NCBI GenBank assembly: GCA_024707075.1
Contig: JANQAK010000003.1
Location: 1,364,001-1,428,000 of the forward strand
Length of the DNA: 64,000 nt
Direction of reading: 5' to 3'
Origin: Afipia sp.
Lineage (GTDB): Bacteria; Pseudomonadota; Alphaproteobacteria; Rhizobiales; Xanthobacteraceae
The notes under the pieces were generated by a model. It did not search any database and was not told the origin of the DNA. It saw only the letters and a program-made list of their open reading frames with translations. Made by a program: the position numbers and the translations under genes. Below, one piece after another: positions 52,400 through 62,878 of this stretch; within the stretch, counting starts at the first letter, position 1, and every line of letters begins with the position of its first letter.

Positions 52400-53605
52400 T
52401 CAGATCCTTGCCAGATAGGGTTCGAGAGCCTGCAAACTTTCAAGATTGTGCGCTGGCGCAAACAGATCGACATACGGCAGCGCGGCCTTCATCCCCGCTG
52501 CTTCCGGCGCGTAGTCGCGCCAGCCGATCATCGGATTGAGCCAGGCGATCCGGCGGCAGCGGCGGCGCAGCGCCGCCATCTCCATTCCGAGTTGCTCGGC
52601 AGGCCCCGTGTCGTAGCCGTCGGAGACGATCATCACGCAGGTGCGCGAATGAATCGCTCGCCGCGCGTGCCACCGGTTGAAGGTGCCGAGCGACTCGCCG
52701 ATCCGCGTGCCGCCGCCAATGCCCTGCGCCAGCAGCGACATACGCTCCACCGCGCGCACCGCATCGCGCTCGCGTAAAGCAGGCGAGATATGAATCAGCC
52801 GCGTGTGAAACACGAACGCTTCCGCCTCGCGGAAGTTGTCGAGAATGCCGTGCATGAAGCGCAGGAACACGGCGGAATACATGCTCATCGAACCGGATGC
52901 GTCGAGCAGGATCACCAGCCGCAGCGGCTTGTGCTTGCGCTGCCGCCACACCAGTTCCATCGGCGTGCCGCCGTGAGCGATGCTCCTGTGAATCGTGCGG
53001 CGCAGATCGATACGCCGGCCCTCGCGGCGAGCCTGCTCGCGGCGAGTCAGACGCATCCGCATCGCTTTCGCCAGCCTTGCTGCGACCGCATGAGCCTCGG
53101 CCAGATCGGACGGATTGGCGAGATGGCGGAAATCGGTCTTGGCGAGCGAGTCCGCGCGTGATGCTCCTTCGCGCAGACCGGGGCTGTTCTCGTCGGTCTC
53201 GTTATCGGGACCGGGGCGGCGCTGCACGCTGTCCGGCGCGCCGTCCGGATTGCCGGGGCGATCGCCGCTCTTCGTACTATCCATGCCCGGCGGATTCTTT
53301 TGCAGCACCCCGGAAATGCGGGTCGCGGACCTCATGCCGCGCCCCAGCCAGAAAGCATCGAAGATCTCGTCGAACTTTTCCCAGTCGGCCTTGTTGCTGC
53401 ACAACAGCGCCCGCAAGGCCGGTCTCAGCCGTGATGGCGACGATGAATCCGGACCGCTCAGCACCGTGAGCGCATCGGTGATTTCGGCCAGACCGATGAC
53501 AAAGCCGTTGTCGCGCAGCACGCGGACGAAATCGCCCAGCTTGCGGCGCGCGCCCTCACCCGCCGGAGCGGCAACGATCTGGCGAATGGCGGTACTGCCG
53601 GTCAT
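52400..53605 (-). CDS. coxE: CoxE, VWA-domain CO dehydrogenase maturation protein
   Basis: 401 residues. An N-terminal helical region (KLGDFVRVLRDNGFVIGLAEITDALTVL), then a Ser/Pro/Gly-rich linker, then the VWA domain with MIDAS DASGSMS (about 230-236) and SDGYDTGP. Acts with CoxD (AAA ATPase) to build the [CuSMoO2] site. The CoxD stop and CoxE start are one base apart, and coxF follows by 4 bp. The Arg-rich region before the VWA (RLTRREQARREGRR) matches CoxE. Confidence 0.9.
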   Translation of the reverse strand: MTGSTAIRQIVAAPAGEGARRKLGDFVRVLRDNGFVIGLAEITDALTVLSGPDSSSPSRLRPALRALLCSNKADWEKFDEIFDAFWLGRGMRSATRISGVLQKNPPGMDSTKSGDRPGNPDGAPDSVQRRPGPDNETDENSPGLREGASRADSLAKTDFRHLANPSDLAEAHAVAARLAKAMRMRLTRREQARREGRRIDLRRTIHRSIAHGGTPMELVWRQRKHKPLRLVILLDASGSMSMYSAVFLRFMHGILDNFREAEAFVFHTRLIHISPALRERDAVRAVERMSLLAQGIGGGTRIGESLGTFNRWHARRAIHSRTCVMIVSDGYDTGPAEQLGMEMAALRRRCRRIAWLNPMIGWRDYAPEAAGMKAALPYVDLFAPAHNLESLQALEPYLARI

Positions 53606-53606
53606 A

Positions 53607-54494
53607 TCACGCCACCCTGCCCAGCAGCCGGTCCGACACCTCGCGCGTCACGCGCGACTTGTCCTCTGCGGTCTTGATCAGGCACATCATGGTTTCGAAA
53701 ACAACTTCGGGGTCGGCGCGCAGATCGTCGACACCGAGACCGGCCAGCGCCGCTGCCCAGTCGAGGGTTTCGGCGACGCCGGGACTCTTGCGCAAATCTT
53801 CCTTGCGGATCGCCTCGACCATGCGGGCGATCTGCAACGCCAGTGCCACGTCGATCTCCGGCATACGCGCCGTAATGATGCGCGCCTCGCGCTCGACGTC
53901 GGGAAAATCGACGTAGTGATAGAGACAGCGGCGGCGCAATGCGTCGGAGAGTTCACGCGTGCCGTTGGAGGTCAGCACGACATGCGGGATCGTGACGGCG
54001 CGAATGGTGCCAAGTTCGGGAATCGAGACCTGATAATCCGACAGCAATTCCAGCAGGAACGCCTCGAACTCCTCGTCGGCGCGGTCGATCTCGTCGATCA
54101 ACAACACCGGCGATTTCTGCTGGCGGATCGAGGCCAGCAGCGGGCGCTCCAGCAGAAATTTTTCAGAGAAAATATGGTCTTCGATGACGTCGGCGGTGTC
54201 GGTCTGTGTTTCCCGCGCCTTGATCGCCAGCAACTGGCGCTGGTAGTTCCACTCGTACAGCGCCGCGTTCTGATCGAGACCCTCGTAGCATTGCAGGCGA
54301 ATGAGTTTCGTCTCGTTCGCCCGCGCCAGCGCCAGCGCAACCTCGGTCTTGCCGACGCCCGCCTCGCCTTCCAGCAGCAGAGGACGCGACAGGCTTTCCA
54401 TCAGCCAGACTGCGGTCGCAAGGTCACGATCGGGGATGTAACCCGCAGTTGTCAGCCGGTCCGCGATCCTGTCGCGTGGAATATGATGACGCAT
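53607..54494 (-). CDS. coxD: CoxD, MoxR-type AAA+ ATPase for CO dehydrogenase maturation
   Basis: 295 residues. Walker A LLEGEAGVGKTEVALALA, Walker B VLLIDEIDRADEEFEAFLLELLSD, sensor 1 VLTSNGTRELSDALRRRCLYHYVDFP. CoxD with CoxE is required to introduce sulfur and copper into the apo-CO dehydrogenase Mo site in the well-studied Afipia system. The start at 54494 follows the coxL stop by 52 bp. The sequence is clearly distinct from the second MoxR at 16384. Confidence 0.9.
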   Translation of the reverse strand: MRHHIPRDRIADRLTTAGYIPDRDLATAVWLMESLSRPLLLEGEAGVGKTEVALALARANETKLIRLQCYEGLDQNAALYEWNYQRQLLAIKARETQTDTADVIEDHIFSEKFLLERPLLASIRQQKSPVLLIDEIDRADEEFEAFLLELLSDYQVSIPELGTIRAVTIPHVVLTSNGTRELSDALRRRCLYHYVDFPDVEREARIITARMPEIDVALALQIARMVEAIRKEDLRKSPGVAETLDWAAALAGLGVDDLRADPEVVFETMMCLIKTAEDKSRVTREVSDRLLGRVA

Positions 54495-54546
54495 GTGCTA
54501 TTTCCATGCCGCCCGCCATTCGCGGACGGCAATATCTTGTCCGCGC

Positions 54547-56972
54547 CTAACCCTGCAGGCCCAGCCGTTCACCGACCTTCCACAGCCGCCACGCATCATG
54601 CGGCATCTGGATGTGGCCCGCATTCAGGAATGCATAGGCATCGTTCACCGCATTCGAGAAACACGGCACGCCACCGACATGCGGGCTTTCGCCCACGCCC
54701 TTGGCGCCGATCGGATGATGCGGCGACGGGGTGACGGTGTAATCGGTTTCCCATTTCGGCGTTTCCACCGCGGTCGGCAGGAAGAAGTCCATGAACGACG
54801 CGCCCATCACGTTACCCTGCTCGTCGTAACGGATCTCCTGACCCATTGCGACGGCGAAGGCTTCGGTGAGACCGCCATGGACCTGTCCCTCGATAATCAT
54901 CGGATTGATGCGGGTGCCGCAATCGTCCAGCGCATAGAATCGCCGGGTCTTGGCGACACCGGTATCGACGTCGATGTCCATGACGCAGAAATACGCGCCG
55001 AAAGGATAGGTCATGTTCGGTGGATCGTAATAGTTCACCGCCTCAAGGCCCGGCTCCAGATTCGGCGGCGGGCTGTTGTACGATGCCCAGGCGATCTCCT
55101 TCATGGTCTTGAACTTCTCCGGAAGACCCTTCACCCGGAAACGATCCACATCCCATTCAAGGTCGCCTTCATGCACTTCAAGCATGTGGGCCGCGATCAT
55201 CTGCGCCTTGGCTTTGATCTTGCGGGCCGCGACCGCCGTCGCCGCACCAGCGGTCGGTGTCGAGCGCGAACCGTAGGTGCCGAGACCGTAAGGTGCGGTA
55301 TCGGTGTTGCCTTCCTCGATCATGATGTCATCGGCGGGAATGCCGAGTTCGGTGGCGATGATCTGGGCATAGGTCGTCTCGTGGCCCTGCCCCTGACTCT
55401 TGGTGCCCATGCGCGCGATGATCGAACCGGTCGGATGAATGCGGATTTCGGCGGAGTCGAACATGGCGACGCCGAGAATGTCGCAATTCTTCGACGGGCC
55501 TGCGCCGACGATCTCGGTGAAGAACGAGATGCCGATCCCCATCAACTCGCGTGTCTCCCCGCGCTTGAAGGCTTCCTGCTTCTGCTTTTGCTCGGCGCGC
55601 AGCGCGCGGTAGCCGACCGTGTCCATCGCCTTCTTCATGGCGAGCGGATAGTTGCCGCTGTCGTACTCCCATCCGAGCGGGGCGTGATACGGGAATTGCT
55701 CCGGCTGGATGAAGTTCTTGATGCGCAGGTCCGCCGAGTCCATTCCGAGTCGTTGCGCGAGTGTCTCAATGGCGCGCTCGATGGCATAGACCGCTTCCGT
55801 CACCCGGAACGAGCAGCGATAAGCCACGCCGCCGGATGCCTTGTTGGTGTAGACGCCGTCCACTGACAGATATGCCACTGGCATATCGTAGGAGCCGGTG
55901 CAGATATTCATGAAGCCTGCTGGCCACTTCGATGGATCGGCGCAGGCGTCGAATGCGCCGTGATCGGCCAGCACATGGCAGCGCATGGCGAGAATCTTGC
56001 CGTCCTTGGTCGCCGCAAGTTCCGTGGTCATGTGGTAGTCGCGGGCGAAAGAGGTGGTGGAAAGATTTTCCATCCGGTCCTCGACCCACTTCACCGGCAC
56101 GCCGAGCACGATGGAGGCGACCACCGAGCAGACATAACCGGCATAGGCGCCGACCTTGTTGCCGAATCCGCCGCCGATATCCGGCGCGATGACGTGGATC
56201 TTGTGCTCCGGCAAGCCGGAGATCAGCGACACCACGGTGCGAATGACGTGCGGCGCCTGGAAGGTGCCCCACAGCGTCAGTTCGCCCTTGATCTTGTCCA
56301 TCGAGGCGACACACTGGCAGGTCTCGAGCGGCGATGGATGCACGCGCTGATAGGTGAACAGGTCCTTGGACACGACGTCGGCCTTGGCGAAAGCGTCGTC
56401 GGTGCCGTCCTTGTTGCCGATGTCCCAGAAGAAGATGTGATTGGGATGTTTGCGCGGCCCATGGGCGCCGGTCATCTTGTCCTTGATGTCCTCGCGCAGC
56501 ACCGGCGCATCAGCCTCCATCGCCTTGAACGGATCGACCAGCACCGGCAGCGGCTCGTATTCGACCTCGACGAGTTCGATGGCATCCGCCGCGATATAAC
56601 GGTCTCTTGCCACCACGAAGGCGATTTCCTGATTCTGGAACAGCACCTTCTCGTCGGCCAGCACCGCCTGCACATCGCCCGCCAGCGTCGGCATGTAATG
56701 CAGATTGAGCGGCTTGAGGTCGGCGGCGGTCAATACCGCGAGTACGCCGGGAAGGGCCTTGGCCTTCGAGGCGTCGATGCTCTTGATGCGCGCGTGCGCG
56801 TGCGAGGAGCGCACGAAGTCACCGAACAGCATGCCCGGCAGCTTCAGGTCATCGACATAGTTGCCCTTGCCTTGCGTGAAGCGGATGTCCTCCACGCGCT
56901 TGCGCTTGCACCCCATGCCCTGGAGCTTTTCGGCGCGCTCTGAACTGGTGAGTTCGATCGGGGTCTGGACGT

Positions 56973-56976
<4 letters not shown>
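54547..56976 (-). CDS. coxL: Carbon monoxide dehydrogenase large subunit, form I
   Basis: 809 residues from ATG 56976 (the frame stays open upstream into coxS, but that is not CoxL). Aerobic CO dehydrogenase molybdoprotein oxidising CO to CO2 at a [CuSMoO2] centre with MCD cofactor. The active loop AYRCSFR spans residues 385-391, with Cys388 the copper ligand, and GAKGVGESP holds the catalytic Glu763. AYxCSFR marks form I (true CO dehydrogenase), against AYRGAGR in form [17 protein letters not shown] is a cofactor-binding region. It overlaps coxS by 4 bp (ATGA). Intact, no missing key residue seen. Confidence 0.96.
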
Positions 56977-57473
<497 letters not shown>

Positions 57474-57495
57474 GTTCGCGTTCTCCCGGTTCTTT

Positions 57496-58362
57496 TTAGT
57501 TTTTGGCGCGGGCCTTCGCCCGCTCGACAGCACGGCGCAGCATCACGCCCGCCATCTTGGTGCGATAGTCCGCCGGACCACGGCCGTCCGACGCCGGACT
57601 CGTGATCGCCTCGGCCGCAGCGACAGCCTTGTCGAGAGCAACCTTGTCGAGCGTGGTGCCGACCAGCGCCTTGGCCGCCTCGGCTGCCCACAGCGGCGTA
57701 TCCGCCACGTTGGTGAGACCGATCGATGCCGACGTACATTTGCCGCCGCTCATGGTCAGAACAACCGCAGCAGCAGCCGTGGCGTAATCGCCGATTTTCC
57801 GCTTCAGTTTCTCATAGGCATAGCCGTGTCCGGCCTGCGGCGCCGGAATGCGAATGGCGGTCAGGATTTCGCCCGTTTCGAGTGCGGTGAAGTAGGCGCC
57901 CTGGTAATAATCCCGCGCCGCGACCTTACGCGTACCCTTTGGGCCGGTGAGTTCGTAAGTCGCGCCGAGGCACTGCATCAGCGCCGGCATATCGTTGCCG
58001 GGATCGCCGTTGGCGGCGTTACCGCCGATGGTGCCCATGTAGCGGATTTGCGGATCGGCTATCAGCAGCGAGGTCTCGCGGATGATCGGCAGTTTGGCGG
58101 CCAGCAGATCGGAGCCGATCAGCGTGTGCTGGGTCGTCATTGCGCCGATAACGATGTCTGCGCCGTCCTGCCGGATGCCCTTGAGGTCTCCGATGTCCCG
58201 CAGGTCCACAAGGTGCTCCGGCGTCGCCAGCCGGGTTTTCATCATCGGGATCAGACTGTGGCCGCCGGCCAGCGGCCGGGCATCCTCGCCGAGCTTCACC
58301 AGAAGCGCGACAGCGTCCGCGACGGATTTCGGACGATGGTAGTCAAATGAACCAGGAATCAC
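57496..58362 (-). CDS. coxM: Carbon monoxide dehydrogenase medium (FAD) subunit
   Basis: 288 residues. Flavoprotein that passes electrons to the quinone pool. FAD motifs AGGHS (residues 32-36) and TIGGN (about 111-115). The first 60 residues ([21 protein letters not shown]) appear nearly identical to what I recall of the Afipia carboxidovorans protein. First gene of the coxMSLDEFG run; its normal neighbour coxC is cut off by an IS630 element about 170 bp upstream. The upstream 58363-58533 region would have to hold the promoter. Confidence 0.95.
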   Translation of the reverse strand: MIPGSFDYHRPKSVADAVALLVKLGEDARPLAGGHSLIPMMKTRLATPEHLVDLRDIGDLKGIRQDGADIVIGAMTTQHTLIGSDLLAAKLPIIRETSLLIADPQIRYMGTIGGNAANGDPGNDMPALMQCLGATYELTGPKGTRKVAARDYYQGAYFTALETGEILTAIRIPAPQAGHGYAYEKLKRKIGDYATAAAAVVLTMSGGKCTSASIGLTNVADTPLWAAEAAKALVGTTLDKVALDKAVAAAEAITSPASDGRGPADYRTKMAGVMLRRAVERAKARAKN

Positions 58363-58532
58363 GGTTACCTCCCCAGGTTACCCGCGCCCCGAACCTCTGT
58401 TGGATTCAGTTTACATCAGCGCACCGTCTAGGAAGCCAAGCCCTTTAGAAACATTCAAGAACGTGCGCACCAGACAGCCTTTTTCAGCACCAAACGCGGT
58501 GCCGCGCACGAACTGCGTCAGTAAAACTGTCT

Positions 58533-59702
58533 TATACCAAGTCTCGCTGATCAGAACCCGTGCGCCCATTGGCGCAGTCCGATGGACATGATCTTCCAGG
58601 GGCGGTCGACAAGGGTATTCCAAGCGTAGCAGCAGTGATCGACGATATCGTCGTAGGATTTGAAGACGCGGTTCGAGAGCCAGTTGTCACGCATATACTG
58701 CCAGATGTTTTCAACGGGATTAAGTTCAGGGCATTTCGGCGGCAGGGCGAGGATGGTGATGTTGGCGGGAATGAGCAATCTTGCTGACAGATGCCATCCG
58801 GCCTGATCGACGAGGAGGACGGCATGGGCTCCTGGTGCGACCGCTTTGGCGATTTCCGCGAGGTGCAGGTTCATCGCTTCGATATTGCAGGAGGGCAGGA
58901 TCAGAGCCGCGCCCTTGCCCTGTTTCGGGCAGATGGCACCAAAGATATAGGTCGATGCGGTTCGCTGATCTTGCGGAGCGCTCGGGCGAGTCCCGCGTTT
59001 GGCCCACCTGCGGGTGATCTTGTTCTTCTGGCCGATACGAGCCTCGTCCTGGAACCAAATTTCTATCTTGCCGACATCGATTGCGTTTTCGCGCGCGACT
59101 TCATCCAGGCGCGCTGGGAACTTTTTTAAAATCCTCGATGGCTCCCTCGGCCTGCGCATGATGGCGCGGTCGGGCTGAGAGCTTTCGGTAACCCATCGCG
59201 CGAAGCTCCCGGCTCAGCGTCTGCTTGGCGACCGTGATGCGGAACTCCTCGTATATCCATTGCGAAAGATCAATCAGCCGCCAGCGCACGACACCGTGGA
59301 TCGCCGGGATCGGGCCGCTCTCGATCATCCGCACAATCGCCTGGCGTTGCACATCATTGAGCCTCGAGGGTTGACCGGGCGATTTGCCGTCAAGCAGGCC
59401 GGCAGCACCCCGCGCATTGAACCGCATCACCCAGTCCCGGATGATCTGTAGCGTCACGCCGCCAATCCTCGCCGCCTCGGTGCGGGTCGCCCCATCGTAA
59501 ATCGCCGCCAGCGCCAAAAGCCGCCGAGCCTGCGGGCCATCCTTCGTCTTCCTCGCAAGTGCGCGCAGTTGAGATGCCGTGAAATCCCCGCGCAACGATA
59601 CTGGAATGGACATGACGAACCTCCATCGTTCGCCACCAATGAATCAGAGCGAAACTGATTTGGGAATCGTCAACGAGTCACAATTTCTGAGATTTGGTAT
59701 TA
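58533..59702. mobile_element. IS630-family insertion sequence
   Basis: About 1.17 kb. Imperfect terminal repeats TACCAAGTCTC (58535-58545) and, inverted at the right end, TACCAAATCTC (59699-59689), 10 of 11 matching. The left flank is TA (58533-58534) and the right flank reads TTA, close to the TA duplication of IS630 elements. It lies between coxC and coxM; its right end coincides with the coxC stop codon. Confidence 0.75.
58551..59613 (-). pseudogene. IS630 transposase, two overlapping frames
   Basis: ORF A (59101-59613) holds the N-terminal helix-turn-helix of IS630 (RLLALAAIYDGATRTEAARIGGVTLQIIRDWVMRFNARGAAGLLDGKSPG...). ORF B (58551-59159) has the catalytic DDE domain: IWFQDEARIGQ (Asp), VLLVDQAGWH (Asp), NPVENIWQYMRDNW (Glu). 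The frames switch at a run of six A (EDFKK); dropping one A joins DFKK to FPARLDEVARE. This is either programmed or transcriptional frameshifting, which some IS630 members use, or an indel. Catalytic residues are all present. Confidence 0.8.
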
Positions 59703-60909
59703 ATTGTCCCGCGTCTGTAGATATTCGGTGAGTTGCTCTCGCAGTTGCGGCAGACGACTTCGGCTCACCGGCACTGAACGGCGGACGGGCGAATCGAGAT
59801 CGGCGACGCCGTTGTCCCCCGCACGCTTCAGGCGTGCCACGCGCTGGATATTGATGATGTAGCTGCGGTGCACACGAAAGAAAATGTCGGGCGGCAGCCG
59901 TACGATGATCTCGCTGATCGAGAGCGGACAGAAGATGTCCTCCCGGCCATTGAACACATAAGTATAATGTGCGTTGGCGTGGACCGAAAAAATGTCAGCG
60001 GTATCGATCGTCTTGCTGCCGCGATACTTTTCGACCGGAAGGGTCGTCTCGTAGACCACAGCGTCAGGTTTGATCTGCTCGATCGCACTCGCTACGGCAA
60101 ACTCCGTGGCAGGAGCCGCAGCAGGCGTCACCATATCCAGCGTAATCGGAGCCGGTACGGGATCTGGATCGCCGGACTCGGAGACGATCACCGGCTCCGT
60201 AACGGATTCATGCTGATCCGGAACCAGCGCCAGCATGAAAACGCCGGACACCAAAAAGGCGACGATGCTGACGATCACCGCCAGCAGGTCTCCCGAGATG
60301 GCAGGCGTGCCCGGCGGCAATGCGCCGACAATGGGATGCAGCGTCAGCCCCGCCATGGCCGTGTAGTGCATTCCGGAAATCGCGCAGCCGAGAACCGCAG
60401 CGCAAACAATCAGCGGTGGCCGCGTCTCGGACGCAAACGCCTGCCAAAGCGCCAAACCGGAGGCAAGAATGGCGATCAGCACGCTCGCCAGCACATAGAC
60501 AGGATTGTGCACCATGTGCGCGCTGGCATGGAGCGCCATCATCCCGATGTAATGCATCGAGGCGATGCCGACGCCCATCACGGTGGCGGCGATGAACAGC
60601 AGGCGCTGCGAGCGCAACGTGGCCAGATACACCGCGATTCCTGACCACCAGCACGCAGACGAGAAACGACAGCAGCGTCGGCAACACCACATAATCGACA
60701 GTGACAGGCAATTTTGCCGCCAGCATGCCGACGAAATGCATGGCCCAAATGCCGACCGCGAACGACAGCGAAGCGCCAGCAATCAACAAGCGCCGATTCA
60801 ATGCGAACGCCTGCGACACGCGAAGCGACAGGCTTAAACCGACGAAACTTGCCTGTATCGCCACGAGCAGTGACAGGGCAACCAGCGTCGGATCATGTGC
60901 GATGGGCAT
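59700..60909 (-). pseudogene. coxC: CoxC-like MHYT-LytTR membrane regulator, frameshifted
   Basis: The N-terminal part (from ATG 60909, MPIAHDPTLVALSLLVA) and the remainder are in two frames. Removing one base near 60643-60650 gives about 402 residues. It has an MHYT domain with motifs AMHFVGM, SMHYIGM and GMHYTAM in seven hydrophobic helices. A cytosolic LytTR DNA-binding domain follows (IFSVHANAHYTYVFNGREDIFCPLSISEIIVRLPPDIFFRVHRSYIINIQRV). This is the CoxC/CoxH architecture, a putative CO, O2 or NO sensor acting through bound copper. Its stop codon (59700-59702) lies on the IS630 boundary. Confidence 0.78.
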
Positions 60910-61448
60910 ATCCCAGCGTCCTTATCCGAACTGCGGCGACCCTAGATCGAAGGGTTAATCGAAATCAACTACCCAACATCGATCGCAGTTTGCGTGCGGT
61001 GCGGCATCGATCGCTTATGCAGCGGCGAATGTCTTTCGGAATGGGTGGTCAGCCGGATTCAAAAAAATGGCGATCCGCGCTGCATCGAGGCAAACAACCG
61101 TTCAGATCGACCCTCGCAACATCAGATCAGGTGAATGGAAAGACAGTTCACCGATGCGCCATTGGTGCCGAATTACGGGAAGACTTATTCGGGCAGCGCA
61201 ACGTCCGTCTCCGGCCCCGTAACTTTTGCGATCCGGCCAACGCAGCTTGAGTCGTGCTCTCATATGCAACCGACGCAACCTGATTCGCCGCGGCCTCCGG
61301 CATGTCCTCACCGGCACCGATTATAATGAAAGACTATGCCGCGTCCGGCTCGGCGGAAAACTTTGCCGATGACGTGCTGGGCGCCAACCAGACTTCACAG
61401 TTCCAGTATCAACCATAGTCAAACTGAACTCGTAGCCAGAACGCAAAA
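60910..61448. other. Intergenic region without a supported gene
   Basis: About 540 bp upstream of coxC. Short open frames exist on both strands, but none has a ribosome-binding site with a recognisable product. It must hold the coxC promoter. No coxB-like gene was seen. Confidence 0.5.
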
Positions 61449-61473
61449 CCGGGGCTATCGAAATAGCCCCGGC
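61449..61473 (-). terminator. Terminator of the 33-residue peptide gene
   Basis: Perfect stem CCGGGGCTAT-CGAAA-ATAGCCCCGG; the minus-strand 3' side reads TTTTGCG. It lies 34 bp after the peptide stop. Confidence 0.75.
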
Positions 61474-61506
61474 CAATCGCCTAGTCGCACTCTCGTCTGC
61501 CGCTCG

Positions 61507-61609
61507 TTATTTTTTGTTGGAATAAAGATCAGCCCAGATCATGGTGACGGCGAAAAAAAGCGAACAAAAGGACAACGGGAATCAGGGCGAGGATGGTGTC
61601 TGTCGGCAT
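61507..61609 (-). pseudogene. 33-residue single-pass membrane peptide under FNR/FixK control (frame interrupted)
   Basis: ATG 61609 with ribosome-binding site GGAGAAGA. As given, it reads MPTDTILALIPVVLLFAFF and then shifts to a stop after 21 residues. Removing one A from the seven-A run at 61553-61559 continues as AVTMIWADLYSNKK and stops at 61507, a clean 33-residue single-helix protein with a charged tail. A TTGACCCTGGTCAA box lies 54 bp upstream and a terminator downstream. Possibly a small subunit or stabiliser of a terminal oxidase (inference from context), but the family is not recognised. Confidence 0.55.
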
Positions 61610-61662
61610 TGTCTTCTCCAATACGATGGAGAGACCTCTAGCGCCCCGCGCCGATCGAAGAT

Positions 61663-61676
61663 TTGACCCTGGTCAA
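61663..61676 (-). promoter_or_regulatory. FNR/FixK box
   Basis: TTGACCCTGGTCAA, perfect TTGA-N6-TCAA palindrome between fnrN and the 33-residue peptide gene. Confidence 0.7.
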
Positions 61677-61698
61677 TGCAAATCGGCCGGAGGGGAAC

Positions 61699-62439
61699 TC
61701 AGGCCGCAGTGAGCTGGTCGAGTCGCTCGCTGCTGAGCAATCGAACGCCATCGGGGACCAGAAGGATGATCTTCTCGCGCGCCAGCTTGGTCAGAGTCCG
61801 GCTCACCGTCTCGATGGTCAGTCCGAGATAGTCCGCAATGTCCTGCCGGCCCATCGGCAAAGGAACCGTAACGGACATCGGACCTATCCTGGCATAGCGC
61901 ACCTGAAGACCGACAAGGAATGCAGCAACCTTCTCTTCCGCGGTCTTGCGTCCGAGCAGCAGCATCTGATCCTGTGCAAGGCTGAGTTCGTGCCCGGCGA
62001 ACTCATGCAACCGGCGCAGCAAATGCGGTTTACCGTCGATATAGGACAGAAAGGACGAACGCTGGAAACGGCATACTTTGACCTGCGTAATCGCTTCAGC
62101 CGTCACACCATAACGATCCATCAGGGCAAGCCCGAGAAAATCGCCGGGCAACGCGAAACCCATGATCTGACGCCGTCCGTCGGGCAGCGACTTGTAAAGA
62201 CGCACAATACCTTCGGTAACGTTGAACACGCTACTCGCAAGAGCACCCTGATCGAACAGCATGGATTTCGGGGCGAAGACCGTGACCTGACTGATCCGCT
62301 CCAGCGCCTCAAGTTCTGACGGTTCGAGAACGTTACAGACGCTGACCACACGAACAGTGCAGTCGGCGCACACAGTAGTGCCGCTATGGTTACATTGGCG
62401 GCTTCCCGGTGCCGCGCACTGCTCAGACATGTCCATCAT
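61699..62439 (-). CDS. fnrN: FNR/FnrN-type Crp family oxygen-sensing regulator
   Basis: 246 residues from ATG 62439; ATG 62436 and 62430 are close alternatives. A Cys-rich N terminus (C8, C16, then CADCTVRVVSVC: C24-X2-C27-X7-C35) and a central Cys (TQVKVCRF) could ligate an oxygen-labile [4Fe-4S] cluster, as in FnrN rather than FixK. cNMP-like beta roll (FDQGALASSVFNVTEGIVRLYKSLPDGRRQIMGFALPGDFLGL). HTH MGRQDIADYLGLTIETVSRTLTKL has the E-x-x-S-R recognition element of FNR. Two anaeroboxes upstream indicate autoregulation. Confidence 0.9.
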   Translation of the reverse strand: MMDMSEQCAAPGSRQCNHSGTTVCADCTVRVVSVCNVLEPSELEALERISQVTVFAPKSMLFDQGALASSVFNVTEGIVRLYKSLPDGRRQIMGFALPGDFLGLALMDRYGVTAEAITQVKVCRFQRSSFLSYIDGKPHLLRRLHEFAGHELSLAQDQMLLLGRKTAEEKVAAFLVGLQVRYARIGPMSVTVPLPMGRQDIADYLGLTIETVSRTLTKLAREKIILLVPDGVRLLSSERLDQLTAA

Positions 62440-62488
62440 GCCGCCTGTCGTGATCAAACCCTTTATATATACGCGATCAAGTGAGATT

Positions 62489-62502
62489 TTGATCCAGATC
62501 AA
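62489..62502 (-). promoter_or_regulatory. FNR box 1 (anaerobox)
   Basis: TTGATCCAGATCAA, perfect consensus, 50 bp upstream of the fnrN ATG. Confidence 0.85.
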
Positions 62503-62514
62503 GGCCTTGGATTG

Positions 62515-62528
62515 TTGACCCAAATCAA
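62515..62528 (-). promoter_or_regulatory. FNR box 2 (anaerobox)
   Basis: TTGACCCAAATCAA, one position less symmetric; centre 26 bp from box 1. Two tandem boxes typically give positive and negative autoregulation of fnrN. Between here and 62878, 350 bp hold no supported gene (a 98-codon frame at 62586-62882 has no ribosome-binding site). Confidence 0.75.
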
Positions 62529-62878
62529 TGCCGGAGCCATCGGACGGCAGGTGCGAATGCCGCAACGCTTCGCTGGCACAGTCGGATGTCTTTGTCCGGC
62601 TGGCAGGCGGCTGCGCGGCCTGACCATGCAACCCCGTGCCGGGATCGTCATCGTTTTCGGTTTGTTCCGACGCAGATGAGACTACTATTTCCCGCCTTTG
62701 CCGGGTTTATGGTGGTTCGCCCGATCCTCGCGATCGGGCAGCCTTTCAGTCTCGCGGCCATGATCTTCGTCAAACCGAAATCCGGCGGGCAGACTATGTT
62801 TGCAGGCATTTTGTTATACTTGCCAGAGACAGCGCCCGTGTCTAGGCCACGCCAAACAGCGCGGAAATGGAGTGCCCG

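Noticed and set aside
58411-58623. 70-codon frame between coxM and the IS630 element
   Set aside because: Begins inside the IS and has no family resemblance; more likely junction noise, though a relic of an interrupted leader cannot be excluded.
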